DNA of 64,000 bases from Roridomyces roridus (GCA_029378245.1 JARKIF010000007.1:186001-250000); one strand, 5' to 3'; shown: positions 44,331 through 56,067, counted from the first letter of the stretch. The notes: generated by a model from the letters alone, not told the origin. Made by a program: numbers and translations.

Positions 44331-44665
44331 ACACAGCGAGTAGGAGGACAAGGACTTGACTTCGTATACCTGGTACTTAGCCACGGACTAAACTTGAATA
44401 ATAACGAAAATTTGGATGGGTAAAGATTCATAAAGCGTGTCGGCCAGACTCCAGAGGGTTGCAGTGGCGTCGAGCGTGTTCGATCGGAGACAGAGGAGTG
44501 CGTCGAAGTTACCGTCGAACGACGATGGACTTGCTTCATGCACATGGTGGTTAGCAGAAGAGAGCGACGGCGATCAAGCGCGTCGCCGAATACGGAAGAT
44601 TCTTGTGATTCTCGGTCTTGATTCGGCCACTTTCTCCTTCCCTCCCTCCTCCGGCACCCTCGGAA
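44331..44665. other. Spacer between the Kre9-like and hotdog copies
   Basis: Aligns with 8050-8370 in reverse (TCTTTTCTGCTAACCACC and GTGTCGG near the middle). It is part of the inverted segmental duplication. No gene. Confidence 0.4.
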
Positions 44666-45956
44666 ATGACCCCACAACCCCAGGTCAAGCCCTCCAACCC
44701 GGACGAAGACGTGGTCAGCCGCCAACTGGCCATACTCAGCCACCCAATCCCCGATTCAATCCTTGCCGGAATCAAGGGAAACGCGCCTTCGGACGTCAAG
44801 GTAGCGGCGCCCCAGAAACACTGCAGACGACGGCACTCATCCGCTCGTCTATGCCAAGGAAATCGCAGTGAAATGGCTCAACTTCTTCAATGCCCCGGCG
44901 GCAGTGTTCGCCCAAAGGGCAAAGCCCTCTGAGCTCATAGCCCTCTGAGACCTCTGGGCAGAGGGGTCTGAAAATTTTGTTCGAGTTCAGAGCTCTTCAG
45001 AGGCCTCTGAGATCACGTGCTGACCAGATCAAAATGACTGACGGGCACCGCATCAACGCGCCGCTTGACCCGAACGAGCAATGGCCGCTTGTTCTACGCT
45101 GCGCACCATGGTTCTTCCACATCTCCCTGCATGCACCAACACCTATGAGACCTAGAAATTGGGTCGGATCGGCGGTATCGTGAATAATCGATTTTATTTT
45201 CATTTTCAAAACAATAAATAAATGAATATTCTAGGGCTCTGAGATGGGCTCTGGCCAAAGCCCTTTGCAAAGGGCAGAGGGCTTTGAGCCTCCGGGACCC
45301 CGATTCAGAGCCCTCTGGGCGAACACTGCCCGGCGGAGAAGTGTTTCTACGGGTTGTCGTCTGGGCAGAAAGTCGTGACAGAGGTTTCGCTGGATGAGGA
45401 CCCGCTAAGAGAGGGTCAGGTCCTCACCTTGGTATGCGAGCTGGACATCGCGGAAGGTCCGTCTATCCATTCCCTTGGCATTCACAGCTGGAGAACGATC
45501 TCACCGGGACACGCAGAGTCGCTACTAGATCGGCAAGGAAAGCTAGCCAACGCGTTCGTATTCAGCGTGCTCGACGAGTACGTCCCCACTGCACCACTGG
45601 CGTAGGGCCACCTTCTCACCGAGAACCCCGCTTCCAGAACCGTCTCATCGGCGGTGACCGCACTGGGTTACGCGACCGGTGGTTCCGGGATATGCGGCGT
45701 CTCACAAAGCCTCAACACCGTGTTCTACAATACTGTCGATCTGGGAGCAAAGTTGCGTTTCATCAACACGACGCTCACGGCGACGCCTGAGACGACGGCT
45801 TGTCGATGTGAGGTGTGTTTTCCTCATCTTTTTCGAATGGATGAATGTCGGCTGAATGGAAAGAAGGTATGGGACCTCACACAACGAAGGCTGGTCGCTA
45901 CCGGTATGTTTATTGGTATGCCGTCGTCGAGTCCGCGTCGGGCAGCGCGATTATGA
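44666..45956 (+). pseudogene. Hotdog-fold thioesterase copy interrupted by a MITE
   Basis: Near-copy of the gene at 7193-8043, in inverse orientation. Exon 1 MTPQPQVKPSNPDEDVVSRQ is intact. The second exon is split after KWLNFFNAPA by the 427-bp MITE at 44902-45328. It resumes with EKCFYGLSSGQKVVTEVSLD, and the remaining exons keep SAVTALGYATGGSGICGVSQ, LNTVFYNTVDLGAKLRFINT and KVWDLTQRRLVATGMFIGMP to the stop at 45954-45956. Apart from the insertion it shows almost no decay, so the insertion is recent. If the element were spliced out or excised the gene could be restored. Confidence 0.8.
44902..45328. mobile_element. hAT-like MITE in the hotdog copy (427 bp)
   Basis: Ends CAGTGTTCGCCCAAAGGGC and, read inward from the right, CAGTGTTCGCCCAGAGGGC. 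The perfect 8-bp duplication CCCGGCGG lies at 44894-44901 and 45329-45336. The uninterrupted site exists at the paralogous locus near 7820, which proves the insertion. CAGTG ends and an 8-bp duplication indicate hAT. Subterminal AGCCCTCTGAG motifs repeat several times. No coding capacity. Confidence 0.92.
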
Positions 45957-46029
45957 CGTGTAAACTATCTCTGTCTACCATGTTTTTCACGCTTTTTAGA
46001 AGTGAAACATGCCTTCCAACCACCATATC

Positions 46030-46270
46030 CGACTGTGTTCTCAGATCCGGTAACGAGGGGTGTGCGTTCTGCAGTGCACTAACGTTGAATTCTTTGCGAA
46101 GGTATTGCAGAAGAGCCTGTCTGATTCGGGGCCGCCTGCTGTACCCCAAAGTTCCTTCTTTTTTGTCTCCTTCAAAGCTCACTCGACCGCAGTCTTTGCT
46201 GGGATCCATTTCGAACCCACTCTGGACCAAGTCTGGACACTCCAATCCAATCCAATTGGATCAAATAAGT
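46030..46270 (+). repeat. Dispersed repeat REP1, copy c
   Basis: Contains TATCCGACTGTG, a degenerate core GAAGAGCCTGTCTGATTCGG (about 46110), TTTTGTCTCCTTCAAA and GAACCCACTCTGGACCAAGT. It follows directly after the hotdog copy. Confidence 0.55.
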
Positions 46271-46339
46271 ACCCGGGCGTTGACAAGGCGTTGCATTGTC
46301 TTCAGACGACGAATGTGGACGATAATACACAGGCACATT

Positions 46340-46660
46340 TACATACAGGTCCCCGTTCGACTCGGGGTGGTCCGCATACAAATGGAAGCCGCGCCATTTC
46401 CCTTTTTTTTTTTGGGCTGGACCGCGGCTTCTCACTCCAGATCTGCCTCAACCCCAGGCTCGTTGACTGCGTGTCTCCGCAGGGAGACCTCATCCGTGGA
46501 CAGCTAGCACTCATCACTGCACCGGATGTTTTTTGCATTCTGGGGTGTACCGCGAGACGCAGCACACAGCCTGCATCTGGATTACCTCGGATATGGGAAT
46601 GGCTACAGCATCCACAGGTGCCCGTTCGATTCGGGTCTGGGTGGTAGGTGAATGAGTAGG
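46340..46660 (+). repeat. Two further B-box-like repeat cores
   Basis: GGTCCCCGTTCGACTCGGGG (about 46348) and GTGCCCGTTCGATTCGGGTC with TGGGTGG (46619-46643) match the core of REP1 without its flanks. From 46660 to 46987 nothing else is seen. Confidence 0.5.
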
Positions 46661-47069
46661 CGGACGTTTTTTTTCCCTCCGTCGGCGTGATGTGACGCAC
46701 TGGTTGCAAACACAATAGGCAAGCGTTTAGTTGAGTGCGGCGAATACTGCGCAGAGGATCCGAGCGACTCCGGCGATATCCAGAGGAAAAGTAAGCGGTT
46801 CTTTCCTCTCTTCCATCTTGCTCGTCGTCGTTTCGCCTTGTCCGCTGTTATGGTTCCTCTCTCCTTGTCACCACACCAATTGCATGTCCAGGTCTGACGG
46901 CGCATTGACTGTAGTTGACCCATGAATTTCGTGTACATGTTCAATGCAACGTTCTCATTATGATACAATACATATCCGGCAGGAATATGCAATACACGAT
47001 ACAAGCCAATCCAATTCTCCTACCACGGCAACTCGCCTCCATCGAAAGCGAAGCGACCTTGGACTCATG

Positions 47070-47914
47070 TCAGCAAGACTGGAAGAAAAGCCAATATCTC
47101 AACCCACAAGTCTTGCCATCCTTGTCCATCAAACACCACGGCACGAGCATCTCCGCTCCCTGTTCCGCCGTCTTGCCGCCCGGCGCAAACCCATTCAACT
47201 TGGTCGTCGTAAACCCAGGCGTGGCACAGTTGACCTTCATCCCTTCCTCCTCAAGCTCCTTGGCGAGCGCGATCGTATACGAATTCGCCGCTGCCTTGCT
47301 CGTATTGTACGCGATGCACTTGTGGAGGAAGGAGTTGGGCCCGGAAGCCATGTTCCCGTTGGACGCCATGTCGGTGGTGACGTTGAGAATGACAGAGGGC
47401 GCGGAGGGCGTGTTGGATGCGCGGAGAAGGGGAAGGAAGGCGGTGGTGGTTTGGATGAGGCCAAAGAGGTTGGCGTCGATCGTCGCGCGGATAGCAGCAA
47501 GGTCGGGGGAGGTAGCGCTGTGGGGCTTGTCCATTTCGCTGATTCCTATGAGTCCCTAGATCAATCTGGAATCGGTAGAGAGGGACGCACCGGCATTGTT
47601 GACGAGCACATGCAGCTTTCCTTCATCCTTCTGGATCTTGGCGACGGCAGCGTCGATCGAGGCGACATCGGTCACATCGAGCTGCACGAGCTTGACGTCG
47701 AGGTCCTTTTCTTTCTTGATTTTAGCGCTGGGAAGAGGTGAGAATGGAATCAGCGAGAGCTGGGGCAGAAGAAGACGTACACAGCCTCCGTTCCCGCTGA
47801 TTCCTTGCGCGACGCGAGATAGACGGTGTGGCCCTTGGCAGCGAGGAGATGGACGAGTTCGTAACCAATTCCAGTGTTGGAGCCGGTGACGAGGATAACT
47901 TTGCTGGTAGACAT
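47070..47914 (-). CDS. Short-chain dehydrogenase/reductase (SDR), copy 2
   Basis: Near-identical paralog of the SDR at 29217-30100, same strand. The exons for LVTGSNTGIGYEL, LQLDVTDVASIDAAVAKIQ-like and LHVLVNNAG are kept; MDKPHSATSPDLAAIRATID and FLHKCIAYNTSKAAANSYTI (YxxxK) follow, then CATPGFTTTKLNGFAPGGKT. The terminal intron is 29 nt here against 30 nt in copy 1, so the reading frame of the last codons differs between copies (stop at 47070 if read through, about 47065 if spliced). The core is intact and could be active. Part of a segmental duplication with its upstream flank. Confidence 0.8.
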
Positions 47915-48289
47915 TTGGAGAGGTTCTGAGATGACGATTCTGAGGGCAAGAGTGGCAGGATTTCTATGAGCTGGACGTCGACAGGGGAAGCGAGATCGTA
48001 CAAATTACGCGTCCAGCGGCAGCTGTGTCGGGTGAGAGTCGGTGTCGTGGGTGAATCGGCTGTGAGAGACAATGATGTCACCGACTTCCGAGACGGATCA
48101 ACCTTGCAAGTTCTTCCCGTCCTCCATCTCATTTGGGCGTTGTTTGGGCGCCTCGCCATGTTCACAAGCAAAATCATCCTCGTAATGGGTTTCAACGTGT
48201 CTGCCTTGGAATCTGAACGGCTCGAGGATCACACGGACGACGAGGGTACTTACTCGGGCCATACCAACACACTTCTGTCATTGTCACAA
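47915..48289. other. SDR2 upstream region (segmental duplication)
   Basis: Aligns with 30101-30360: TTACGCGTCCAGCGGCAGCT, ATGATGTCACCGACTT and TTCTTCCCGTCCTCCATCTC. Contains the SDR2 promoter. No other gene. Confidence 0.45.
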
Positions 48290-48610
48290 AGCAACTCGCG
48301 ATGAAACAGCTCAACTTCTGCAGTGCCCAGGCGAAGATCAGGATCAAGTCCCCACCTTGCTACCTAATATTATGCGAGTTGAACGTCACTGAAGGTGTCT
48401 TCGGGATTCAGACTTAAGCTTGGACAGGCAAGAAAAGTCGGCTAACGCACCGTGCTGGACGAGTACGTCTCAGCACGTCCGCCTCATGGCCACCGCAGGT
48501 CCGCCAAGTCTCAACAGGAAATCTGGGAACTCGGAGCGAGGCTGCGTGTCATGAATACAACATTAACTGTTACGCTCTTGGAACGACGGCTTGTCGGTGA
48601 GGTGCGTTCT
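48290..48610 (+). pseudogene. Decayed hotdog thioesterase relic
   Basis: Scattered matches in order with the gene at 7193-8043: CAGCTCAACTTCTGCAGTGC for the WLNFFNA segment, GTGCTGGACGAGTACGT for VLDEYV, and GACGGCTTGTCGGTGAGGTG at the exon that ends CRCE. Large internal deletions and frameshifts. Followed by sequence matching 30510-30590. Confidence 0.5.
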
Positions 48611-48769
48611 AGAATTCAGAATGGATCTCGGCTCTTACATCGGCAGGTACGCGTCGGGCCTGAGCGAGATTGTGAGTATAAATTATCTGTATTTTCATGT
48701 GCCGTCTCACAACCACTCACCTACCCACCACTAATAAGAATCCGACTCCGACTCGGTCCCCCGGAGCCA

Positions 48770-49170
48770 GCACCAGTCCCAACAGTATTATTCCTCTGGG
48801 AAAGCTCTGGGACATCGGGTTGACATCGGCTCAAACTTGACGAGGGAAGTCCAGATGCTTTGGTGCTTTGAGGCGACCGCCAGGCAACCGCCAGGACAAC
48901 TTCCATTCAGGTTTTCCAAATCCCGACCTGTTCGGTACCTCCGATGGCCGGCGTCGGTCGGTTGGACGTCGCGTGACTCAAGTCGCGTTACAGTGTGAAC
49001 CTAAGCCGGGTGTACTCTGAGACAATCGCCGGAGAGGATGGGGTGGCTGTTTTGGAGATGGATGTTCCGCGTCCTGCCTGTTTTTATGTGAGTAAGTGTG
49101 GAGTTTCAGTTTATCAGCAAGGATCTTCACGATTGGCGCGGAAATTGTATTTAGTTTAGTACAAGGGCGG
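48770..49170 (+). pseudogene. Relic of gene X, convergent with NACHT copy E
   Basis: Blocks LSRVYSETIAGEDGVAVLEM with DVPRP and RIFTIGAEIV match the X relic at 6181-6889. GTCGGTCGGTTGGACGTCGC matches its VGRLDV block. Stops and frame changes separate them. Confidence 0.5.
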
Positions 49171-49200
49171 AGATACATGTTCAAACAGAATTCGAATCTT

Positions 49201-51763
49201 CTACAGCGTCGGTTGTCCCCGAAGACGAGCGTGACATTCCTGTGCCGCGGTCTTTTGTCTTTCCCATGATTGAATTATATGAGGCGGTGTGGACGGCCAT
49301 TTCTGTAGGAATAGTCAGCCTAGTTGCAACCGGGGCATTGGACTTACGCGTAACCATTCCAAAATCGTCTCAAAAGAGTCTGGACTGAGAAACCCTTCAC
49401 GCTCATGACACTTCAGGTGATATTCCTTGTCGGGTTTGAGTTTTCCACAGGCCTGAGAAAGTTCCAGATGCCCTAAAGCACCAAAGAGGACCCCGTCAGG
49501 TTTGCAGCTGCGCACACCGGAAATCCACATCCTATTACCGAGTCAAAAGTGTCCGCTCGAGGGATTATGAGTGTACTCACGGGTCGAATTCGAAGAAATT
49601 GTTGGTGCGTAAAACATCACTCATGCGACTTATACACAACAGGGCGATGGAGTGTAATATTTCCCTTGGGGACATGTACAAGGCTTCGCATCTCTGGGGG
49701 TCACGGAGAAAGTTGCACAGGTTGTCTAAGGAAAATTTGAGAAGGGGTCGAAAAACCTCCCACGTCAGCCCGAGCAGATCCAATGCCATTCTTTCTGGTC
49801 GTGGATGATATTGGTCATCTCTCAAGGCGGAGGCTATCCGGAAGACTGCCAGCGATGCTGGATTTTTCGATAGATATCGTCCAAGGAATTCGACAATTCG
49901 ATGGTCCTGATCCACGGTGTAAATAAACTAGCGACGATTGCAAAGGAAAGAAAGGCATACATGGAAGTAATGCAGGTAGCTTCCGTCTATGAGTCGACAC
50001 AAATCGACCCAGGTTTCAACGAGGTCCGAAGGGGGGTTTGAATAGCGCTTCAGAAAGTTAGCTTTGGCTACCTTGAGCAAAGGAAAATTCACCTTGAGCC
50101 AGGTCAGAACAGAATCTGCTAGTCCTCGGTACCCATGGGTGTATGCGCGGTGTTGAACATAGACATCGCGCAAGATGGGGAATAGACTCTCCGTAGGGGG
50201 TATCTTGATGAGAGATCGCAGGAAACTCGAGGCGATGGTCCTGTCAAATAGAGAGTAACAGAATGAAGTTGAAACAGGCTTGGAGACTTACCGAAAGTCC
50301 AGCGGCTGAAGTCCAGATTCGAGCGCGCAAATCATGCTATGCACCAGCACAATTCGCAGTTCCTCCCCAGATACGCAAAAGCCTGACGATCGCTGCGGGT
50401 CGACTAGGAAGTCTCCGAAGGATGCATGCAACAGTTGTACAGGCTGGATCTCAGGGTCCAAGATTCGCACGGATGGAACTTGAAGCAGGGAATGGAGGCC
50501 GCGCAAGGTGCTACGAGACGTTCCTCTACGCATTTGAAGTGCAGTGTCGATGTCCTCGGGGCCCAGACCTGCTTCTAGAATCGCGTGTAACACGCGGACA
50601 AGGACTGATTCGTCGGGAATGGCTGAAAGAATTTGGATGTATAGGTCATCGAGAGGAGTTGTACTCAAGGGATCCAGACTGAGAACAGCACCCAGACGGT
50701 CCTCAGGGTGGGAGTATTCATCGTCAACCCAGCGAACGATGGTGGCCGCGTAGATGAAGGTCCCAGAGGACCTTTCGACCAGCTCCTGGATTGTAGCCTT
50801 GCCAGGCCAGCCATCGTCCAATGCGATTCCTCGGCCTGTATGAGCTCGGTGTATCCGTGAGAATTCGTGGGTAAGGAATCGTGAGATGTCGGCGTAGGCG
50901 GAAGGGTCTGGGCGGATCTGAAAACCACCACAGAGGTCAGAATTGTCAGGAGCCTCGAGCACCTCTCGCAGATGTGATTCCGAGCGGCTGCAGATGAGGA
51001 TGTGGATCGGGATGCATCGAGAGCGCACAACGTCGATGAAAGATTGCAGGAGCATCGTCTGTATTGCGTGGCTTTCGCATTCATCCAATCCGTCCAGGAC
51101 CAGGATGGGACGTGACCTGGGTATCTGCGCCTCTTTGAATGGCAGGACGAACAGCTTCTCGAGCTGGTACGCATCGATTTGCTGGCAATGAGTCTGTCAC
51201 TTTCAACTGCCCGCTGTATCATGGGTCCAATTCCAGGGATTGAAGCGGCGAGTTGATAGTCTAGAGATGGGAATAAACTTCTCCAGTGTCCACGGCCTAC
51301 ATCGCCGCGCTTCCAGAAGAATGAGCCGCCCAATTGACCGCGAGCTTGGCAGCTTGCGGCGAACTGCTGGGCAATGGCGGACTTGCCGATTCCTGCGCAG
51401 CCGTGGAGCCAGAGTATCCTGCTGTCTTCGGGCTGCTCGAAGGACCATTGATCAAGCCGCTCTAGTATCGCATTCCGTGTGCCCGGATGGCAAGAGGGAT
51501 CGGGAGGGCGGACTGCTGAATCATGCATGGCGTCCTCGCACAACGCGCGCCGCAATACGTCCAAGCCTACGAATAAAAGATCAGGAGCATTGAAGTTTCG
51601 GCAGGAGTGAGTACTGACCGCCTTCGCCGACATTTGTCGTGTGGGAAACGTTCATGTTTCCCGCGACACTGTTAAACGTACTGTTCTGGATGTGCACTGG
51701 GTTATTGCCTCCACTATGAGGAAGCAGGGCGGAGTCTGGTTGGTGAGGTTGGTAGAGTGACAT
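49201..51763 (-). pseudogene. NACHT-domain NTPase copy E, single-base frameshift
   Basis: Close relative of copies A1 and D. ATG at 51763 (MSLYQPHQPDSALLPHSGGN) and HIQNSTFNSVAGNMNVS in exon 1. Walker A GCAGIGKS is intact. At about 51173 the codons for SKSMRHQLEKL have lost one C compared with copy D, and the frame shifts between Walker A and Walker B. The correct frame resumes as MDECESHAIQTMLLQSFIDV and is clean to the end (LHASFGDFLVDPQRSSGFCV, CGxLYMS-type exon with EALYMSPREILHSIALLCIS, KWPSTPPHIIQSWERQ, stop at 49201). A single recent deletion makes it a young pseudogene, unless the base is a sequencing error. Confidence 0.75.
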
Positions 51764-52084
51764 CGGCGGAGAGACCAAGGAGTGTGAGGGAGGCGGTGCT
51801 GACAGACCCTGTGAAATACACTGCCCACGGAGACCCGATGTTCTTGATTTTTTTTTCAATCGCCTTCAAATTCTCGGCCAAGACAGCGGCCAAGACAGCC
51901 TGTGTATACCGATGCGACTGCAGTGTACCAGGCTGGAGGAGCCTTGTCCTGTACTTACTCCGAGTCACAGATAAGGCCATTTCAGCATCCCATTCGGCAG
52001 AAACAAGTCAGATTCGAAGCCGCGGAGCGAGTAAAGCTGTGGATGGAGAGACATGATGGTGGTCAAGAACAAGGAGGGATCATG
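51764..52084. other. NACHT E upstream region and transposon border
   Basis: Shows AAATACACTGCCCACGGAGA and a TTTTTTTTCAATCGCC tract like the upstream regions of copy D and the orphan exon 1, so it is probably the family promoter. It ends in the 8-bp target duplication of the next transposon (52077-52084). Confidence 0.4.
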
Positions 52085-52379
52085 CACCTAGTGCACCTCC
52101 GGAATGCTGACTAATGGACCTCAATGGTCCCATTAGATGTTGTTTTGATGGGGCCTTAGAGGTCCTTGGCGGAGGCGGAGGGCAGTATGTAATGGCGTAG
52201 AGGTTTATTTTAGGCACGCCCGACGCGTGTCGGATCCTCCGCTGGGCGGCTCGGGACCTGAGCCAGGAGCTGGGTGGTGCGCAGGCCTGCTGTGGGCTCA
52301 CCGCACGCCGCACGCGTCAGGGACGCATACTGCGCGTGAAGTGAGGTGTGTGTAGCGAGTGCTGCAGCGGGAGGACGTT

Positions 52380-55300
52380 CACCTAAGGAAGCACCGTTCG
52401 CGCACCTTCGGCACCCGGTAGGTACCTTAAAATGTTGACACAAAGCGTACCTAATAGGACACATCTACACCTCTTCCGTCAACGGCGGATCCACTATTCC
52501 CAATTGGGAAGCTCCTCTTACCACGATACCACCACCACACACCACCACCACCCGACGCTGCGTCGCATTACCCGCTATTCGACACCACGGAGTGACAGCG
52601 CAGCAAACCATCCACCTTCAAACCCCTCTCTGGGCACGCCGAGTGTCGTAGTAAGGCTGCCGCCGCCTGCTCCGCCTCCGTAGCCACCTTCGTCTCTGCT
52701 TCGCTCCTTCGAACCATCTTTTCGATGTTTGTGCCCATCGAACCCATCGAACCTTTTACCCGTTCAACGCCCGTGCCGCTCGCAGTCAATTGGCTGACTG
52801 CAGCCACCTCCGCCGCTGCCACCTCTGGTCTCCCGGTACCCCGCTATCTTCCACCACCCTTCTATGGGCGCTTTTCTGCCCACCAAGCCCTTTAACCCTT
52901 GTCGCTCGTTCACCGTTTATGCCGCTCGCAGTCATTTGACGGACTGCCACCACCTCCAGCACCTCCGCCGCCTTCGCCTCCGCCTCCCTCCCTTGCTTGT
53001 ACCGCTCCTCCCACCTTGTTTCGGGCATTTCTGCCCATTCAAATCCGCCACCATCGCCCCATGCTCACGGTATCCATAGCAGATTGTCAATAGGCTGACT
53101 GCTGCAACCTCTTCGGCCTCCGTCTCCGTCCGGATTGCCTGTCTCCCTCAATGCTTGATCTGTGTGTATCATTCTCTCTGGCCCCCAGCGCGCGGTGCTC
53201 ATCGTTGCCCTTGCATACAGAGGGGAGGGGAGAGGAGAGGAAAGGAAGGGATGGGGTAGGGCAGAAGGTGAAGGGGTGGTGTGGGATTGGACAAAGAGTT
53301 GTCTGTGGCCGTCGAGAACCGAGTTTTGTGAAGGTGGGCTGTCGGATTTTATCGTCGACTTGTACTGCCAACGCCCCCGTAAGTAACCTGACCTTTGGCA
53401 CCTTCCCCATATACTGTAGAGTTTCGATCAATTCGAAAATGCACGTGACTTTTTATTTTTCCGATAAATCGAGAAAAAATTAATGGCACTATTTTCAGAA
53501 ATCGGCCGTGACGCGTGACATTCGAATTGATCGAAACTCTACAGTATACCTTCCTCACTCCGATTCTCCTTGTTCTGAGCCTTCGAGTGAAATCTACGTA
53601 TCGTGTGTACAAAATCGATAAAATACAATTCTTGACGACTATCTAGCACCAAAGTTTGGAGACGGAGCCACCACCTTCGTCGCCTCCCACAGCTCCGTCG
53701 CGTCGGCAAGCCGTTAAGTAATACCCGGACAGCCAATCGGATGCCGAATAAGTATCGTTCCTCACCTTCTTTTTTCTGTAGGACACATTTTATTGTAGAT
53801 TCCCTCCTTTGAAGGTCGGTATTTCATGTTGTATGCCTGCCGCACCCAAATTGATTTTTTCCCCGTTTTTTCCCGAGTGATTTGATACGTGAACATGGTT
53901 TCGTTCGAAAGGTAGAGTACTTCCCTATACAGATTCATACTCGTACTACAACTTTTTAACACAGTGTCGCTCAATTAATTTTCCCCTCACTCAGAAATGT
54001 TCAGCACTGCTCTGAATCTGGTTTCAAGCTTTGGCATGCTTCCTCCAAGTCTGCGTTCTAATTTTCCGGCGTCCGATAAGTTGAATTTAGCAAACATGAA
54101 TTGTGATACTTCGACAATATACACGCTACAAGTAAGCACCCGCAAGCACCCGCACCCGTGCACTCCCCTCATCTCCCGCCCTCCCTCCTTCACATCTCCG
54201 GCTCCCGCGTTCAGCCCTGTTCCATCCTGCACATCTCTTGCTCTCACCTCCTGCCTTCCCTCCGCTCCCTCGCCTCCGCTCTGATCCTGTACTTCGTGTA
54301 CTCACCTCACTCCCCTCATCCCCGTCTCATCTCCAGCCCTCACACCCCGCTCTCGGCCCCACGCTTATGTCCCCGCTCTCACCTCGCACGCTCACCTCCC
54401 CGCTCTCACCTCCCGCTCTCCCTCCCTCCCGCTCTCCCTCCCTCCCTCACCTGCCTCTCCACCTTCTGTCCTCCCGGACGCGAGGGTGATGGACAATGGC
54501 GAGCACCGCATGCATACGTCATCCCCGAGAACAGAAAAATCCGATCCACCATTTGCAGAGATGTAGGAAGGAGGCTGGGGGCGTAGAGGTCGAGAATGTG
54601 CAGGTGGTACCAGCGGGAAGACGTTATTTGCGTTGATGAGTGTGCAGCGCAACGGGGAGGGTGTGCATGGCATCCATCCCGGCCTCGGCGTGGGGTACCC
54701 CGGAGGCTACCTGTACGGGTGAGAACTTTGTCGCGAAGACCGTCTGGAGGTGAATGCAAGAGTGGTGTGCAAAGTGGCAGTAACGAGCGGCGGGGTGCTG
54801 GTGCAGAGGAACGGAGGCATCGGAGGTGGGTAGGTCCGTAGGTCGAGACCGCTGCTGTTAACAAGAATGTCAGGGTCGCCAAGCCGTCTCGTCTTGGAGG
54901 GGGAAGCGGGAGTGGCGAGGAAGGCGACCCGAATGAGCGGCGGGGTACATACTGGAGGAAGGAGGAGCGGAGGCTGAGGTCCCGTAGATCGAAAACTTCG
55001 CAGTAGACGGAAACCCTAGGGTCGTGAAGACACTTGGAGGTCGAGACATGGAGGCGGGGTGCAATGCAGCGCGAACGAGGGGCAGGTGGAGGAGGGACGG
55101 AGGTGGACCCGTGGTGGCATGGTCGTTTTGCGGCTTGAGGGTGCTTGCAGAGGCGAGGGAGTGCTCCAATGGAAAGCTGAGATTAGTGGTATAGCGCTCC
55201 GGAGTGTGAATGGACGGGCGGCGTGTCGGGCGTCGAAGATGGTGGTGGTGTCGTGGCAGGAGGAGCTTCCCAATTGGGTATAATTGATCTGCCGTTGGGT

Positions 55301-55389
55301 GTAGACACAACCTATTAGGTACGCTTTGTGTCAACATTTTAAGGTACCTACCGGGTGCCGAAGGTGCGCGAACGGTGCTTCCTTAGGTG
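52380..55389. mobile_element. CACCTA-type TIR transposon 2 (3010 bp), nested
   Basis: Ends CACCTAAGGAAGCACCGTTC on both sides, with inverted similarity of about 160 bp that includes CACCCGGTAGGTACCTTAAA and CCAATTGGGAAGCTCCTC. Target duplication AGGACGTT is exact (52372-52379, 55390-55397). It is the same family as transposon 1 (same ends; 53720-53990 matches 21930-22200 in reverse). A mariner-type MITE (53414-53544) sits inside. A C/T-rich low-complexity stretch covers 54160-54470. No transposase recognised. Confidence 0.86.
53414..53544. mobile_element. TA-flanked MITE (131 bp), Tc1/mariner-like
   Basis: Arms CTGTAGAGTTTCGATCAATT and its exact reverse complement at the right, continuing through CGAA, flanked by TA on both sides. 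The centre is AT-rich. It can fold into one long hairpin. Inserted into transposon 2. Confidence 0.85.
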
Positions 55390-56067
55390 AGGACGTTGAG
55401 AGCGCGTTTCGCGGAATTTTGTGCGCGGGTTGGGTTGCACACCAGGGGTTGGACAGTTTGGGATGTTTATGGGGCAGGGTATTGTCTCCTGTGGTCAACT
55501 ACTGCGAATTAGCGATTGAAAACAGGGTTCCAGATCATAGATGCCGGCATTTCCGTACCTGGACCGCGCAGCTGATGAATCCAGCGCTTGTGAGTCGATA
55601 TAAGGCCTCCCACTTGTCGTTGAACCCCCTGTGTGAGATTGGCGTGAGCTGGAGTGTTCAGTTGTACGCAGCGGAGGTACCTCCGCCACCTCCGCCGCCA
55701 CCTTCGAGTACCGGGCAATACAGCGTGCACGGCGCGTAAAGGCGGGTGTTCAGTCGGACACTACATTGGCAGGAGTGGGAGGGTCGCCCGTGGGCAGTCG
55801 AGCAATCCAAAAATTTGTCTGCCAATTCATACCATCGTTGGGTCCTGTAAGTACACATGTGTGGGATTGCAAATGTATCGTGGTAGGCTTCCACGCTGTG
55901 CCCACTCAGATGAGATTTAGCTTAAACAATTGGGTCTCAGCCAGAGAAGGAAGCGACCTGCGCACCTCCGCCGGCGCCATCCGAGCACCTCCGCGCAGGG
56001 ATGTAGCACCTATACTCATAATTGTGACCGGATTAAATTCCAGAGAGATCCATAGTATCTTGCAAGC

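Noticed and set aside
54160..54470. C/T-rich tract considered as a regulatory region
   Set aside because: Low-complexity sequence within transposon 2 with no associated gene.
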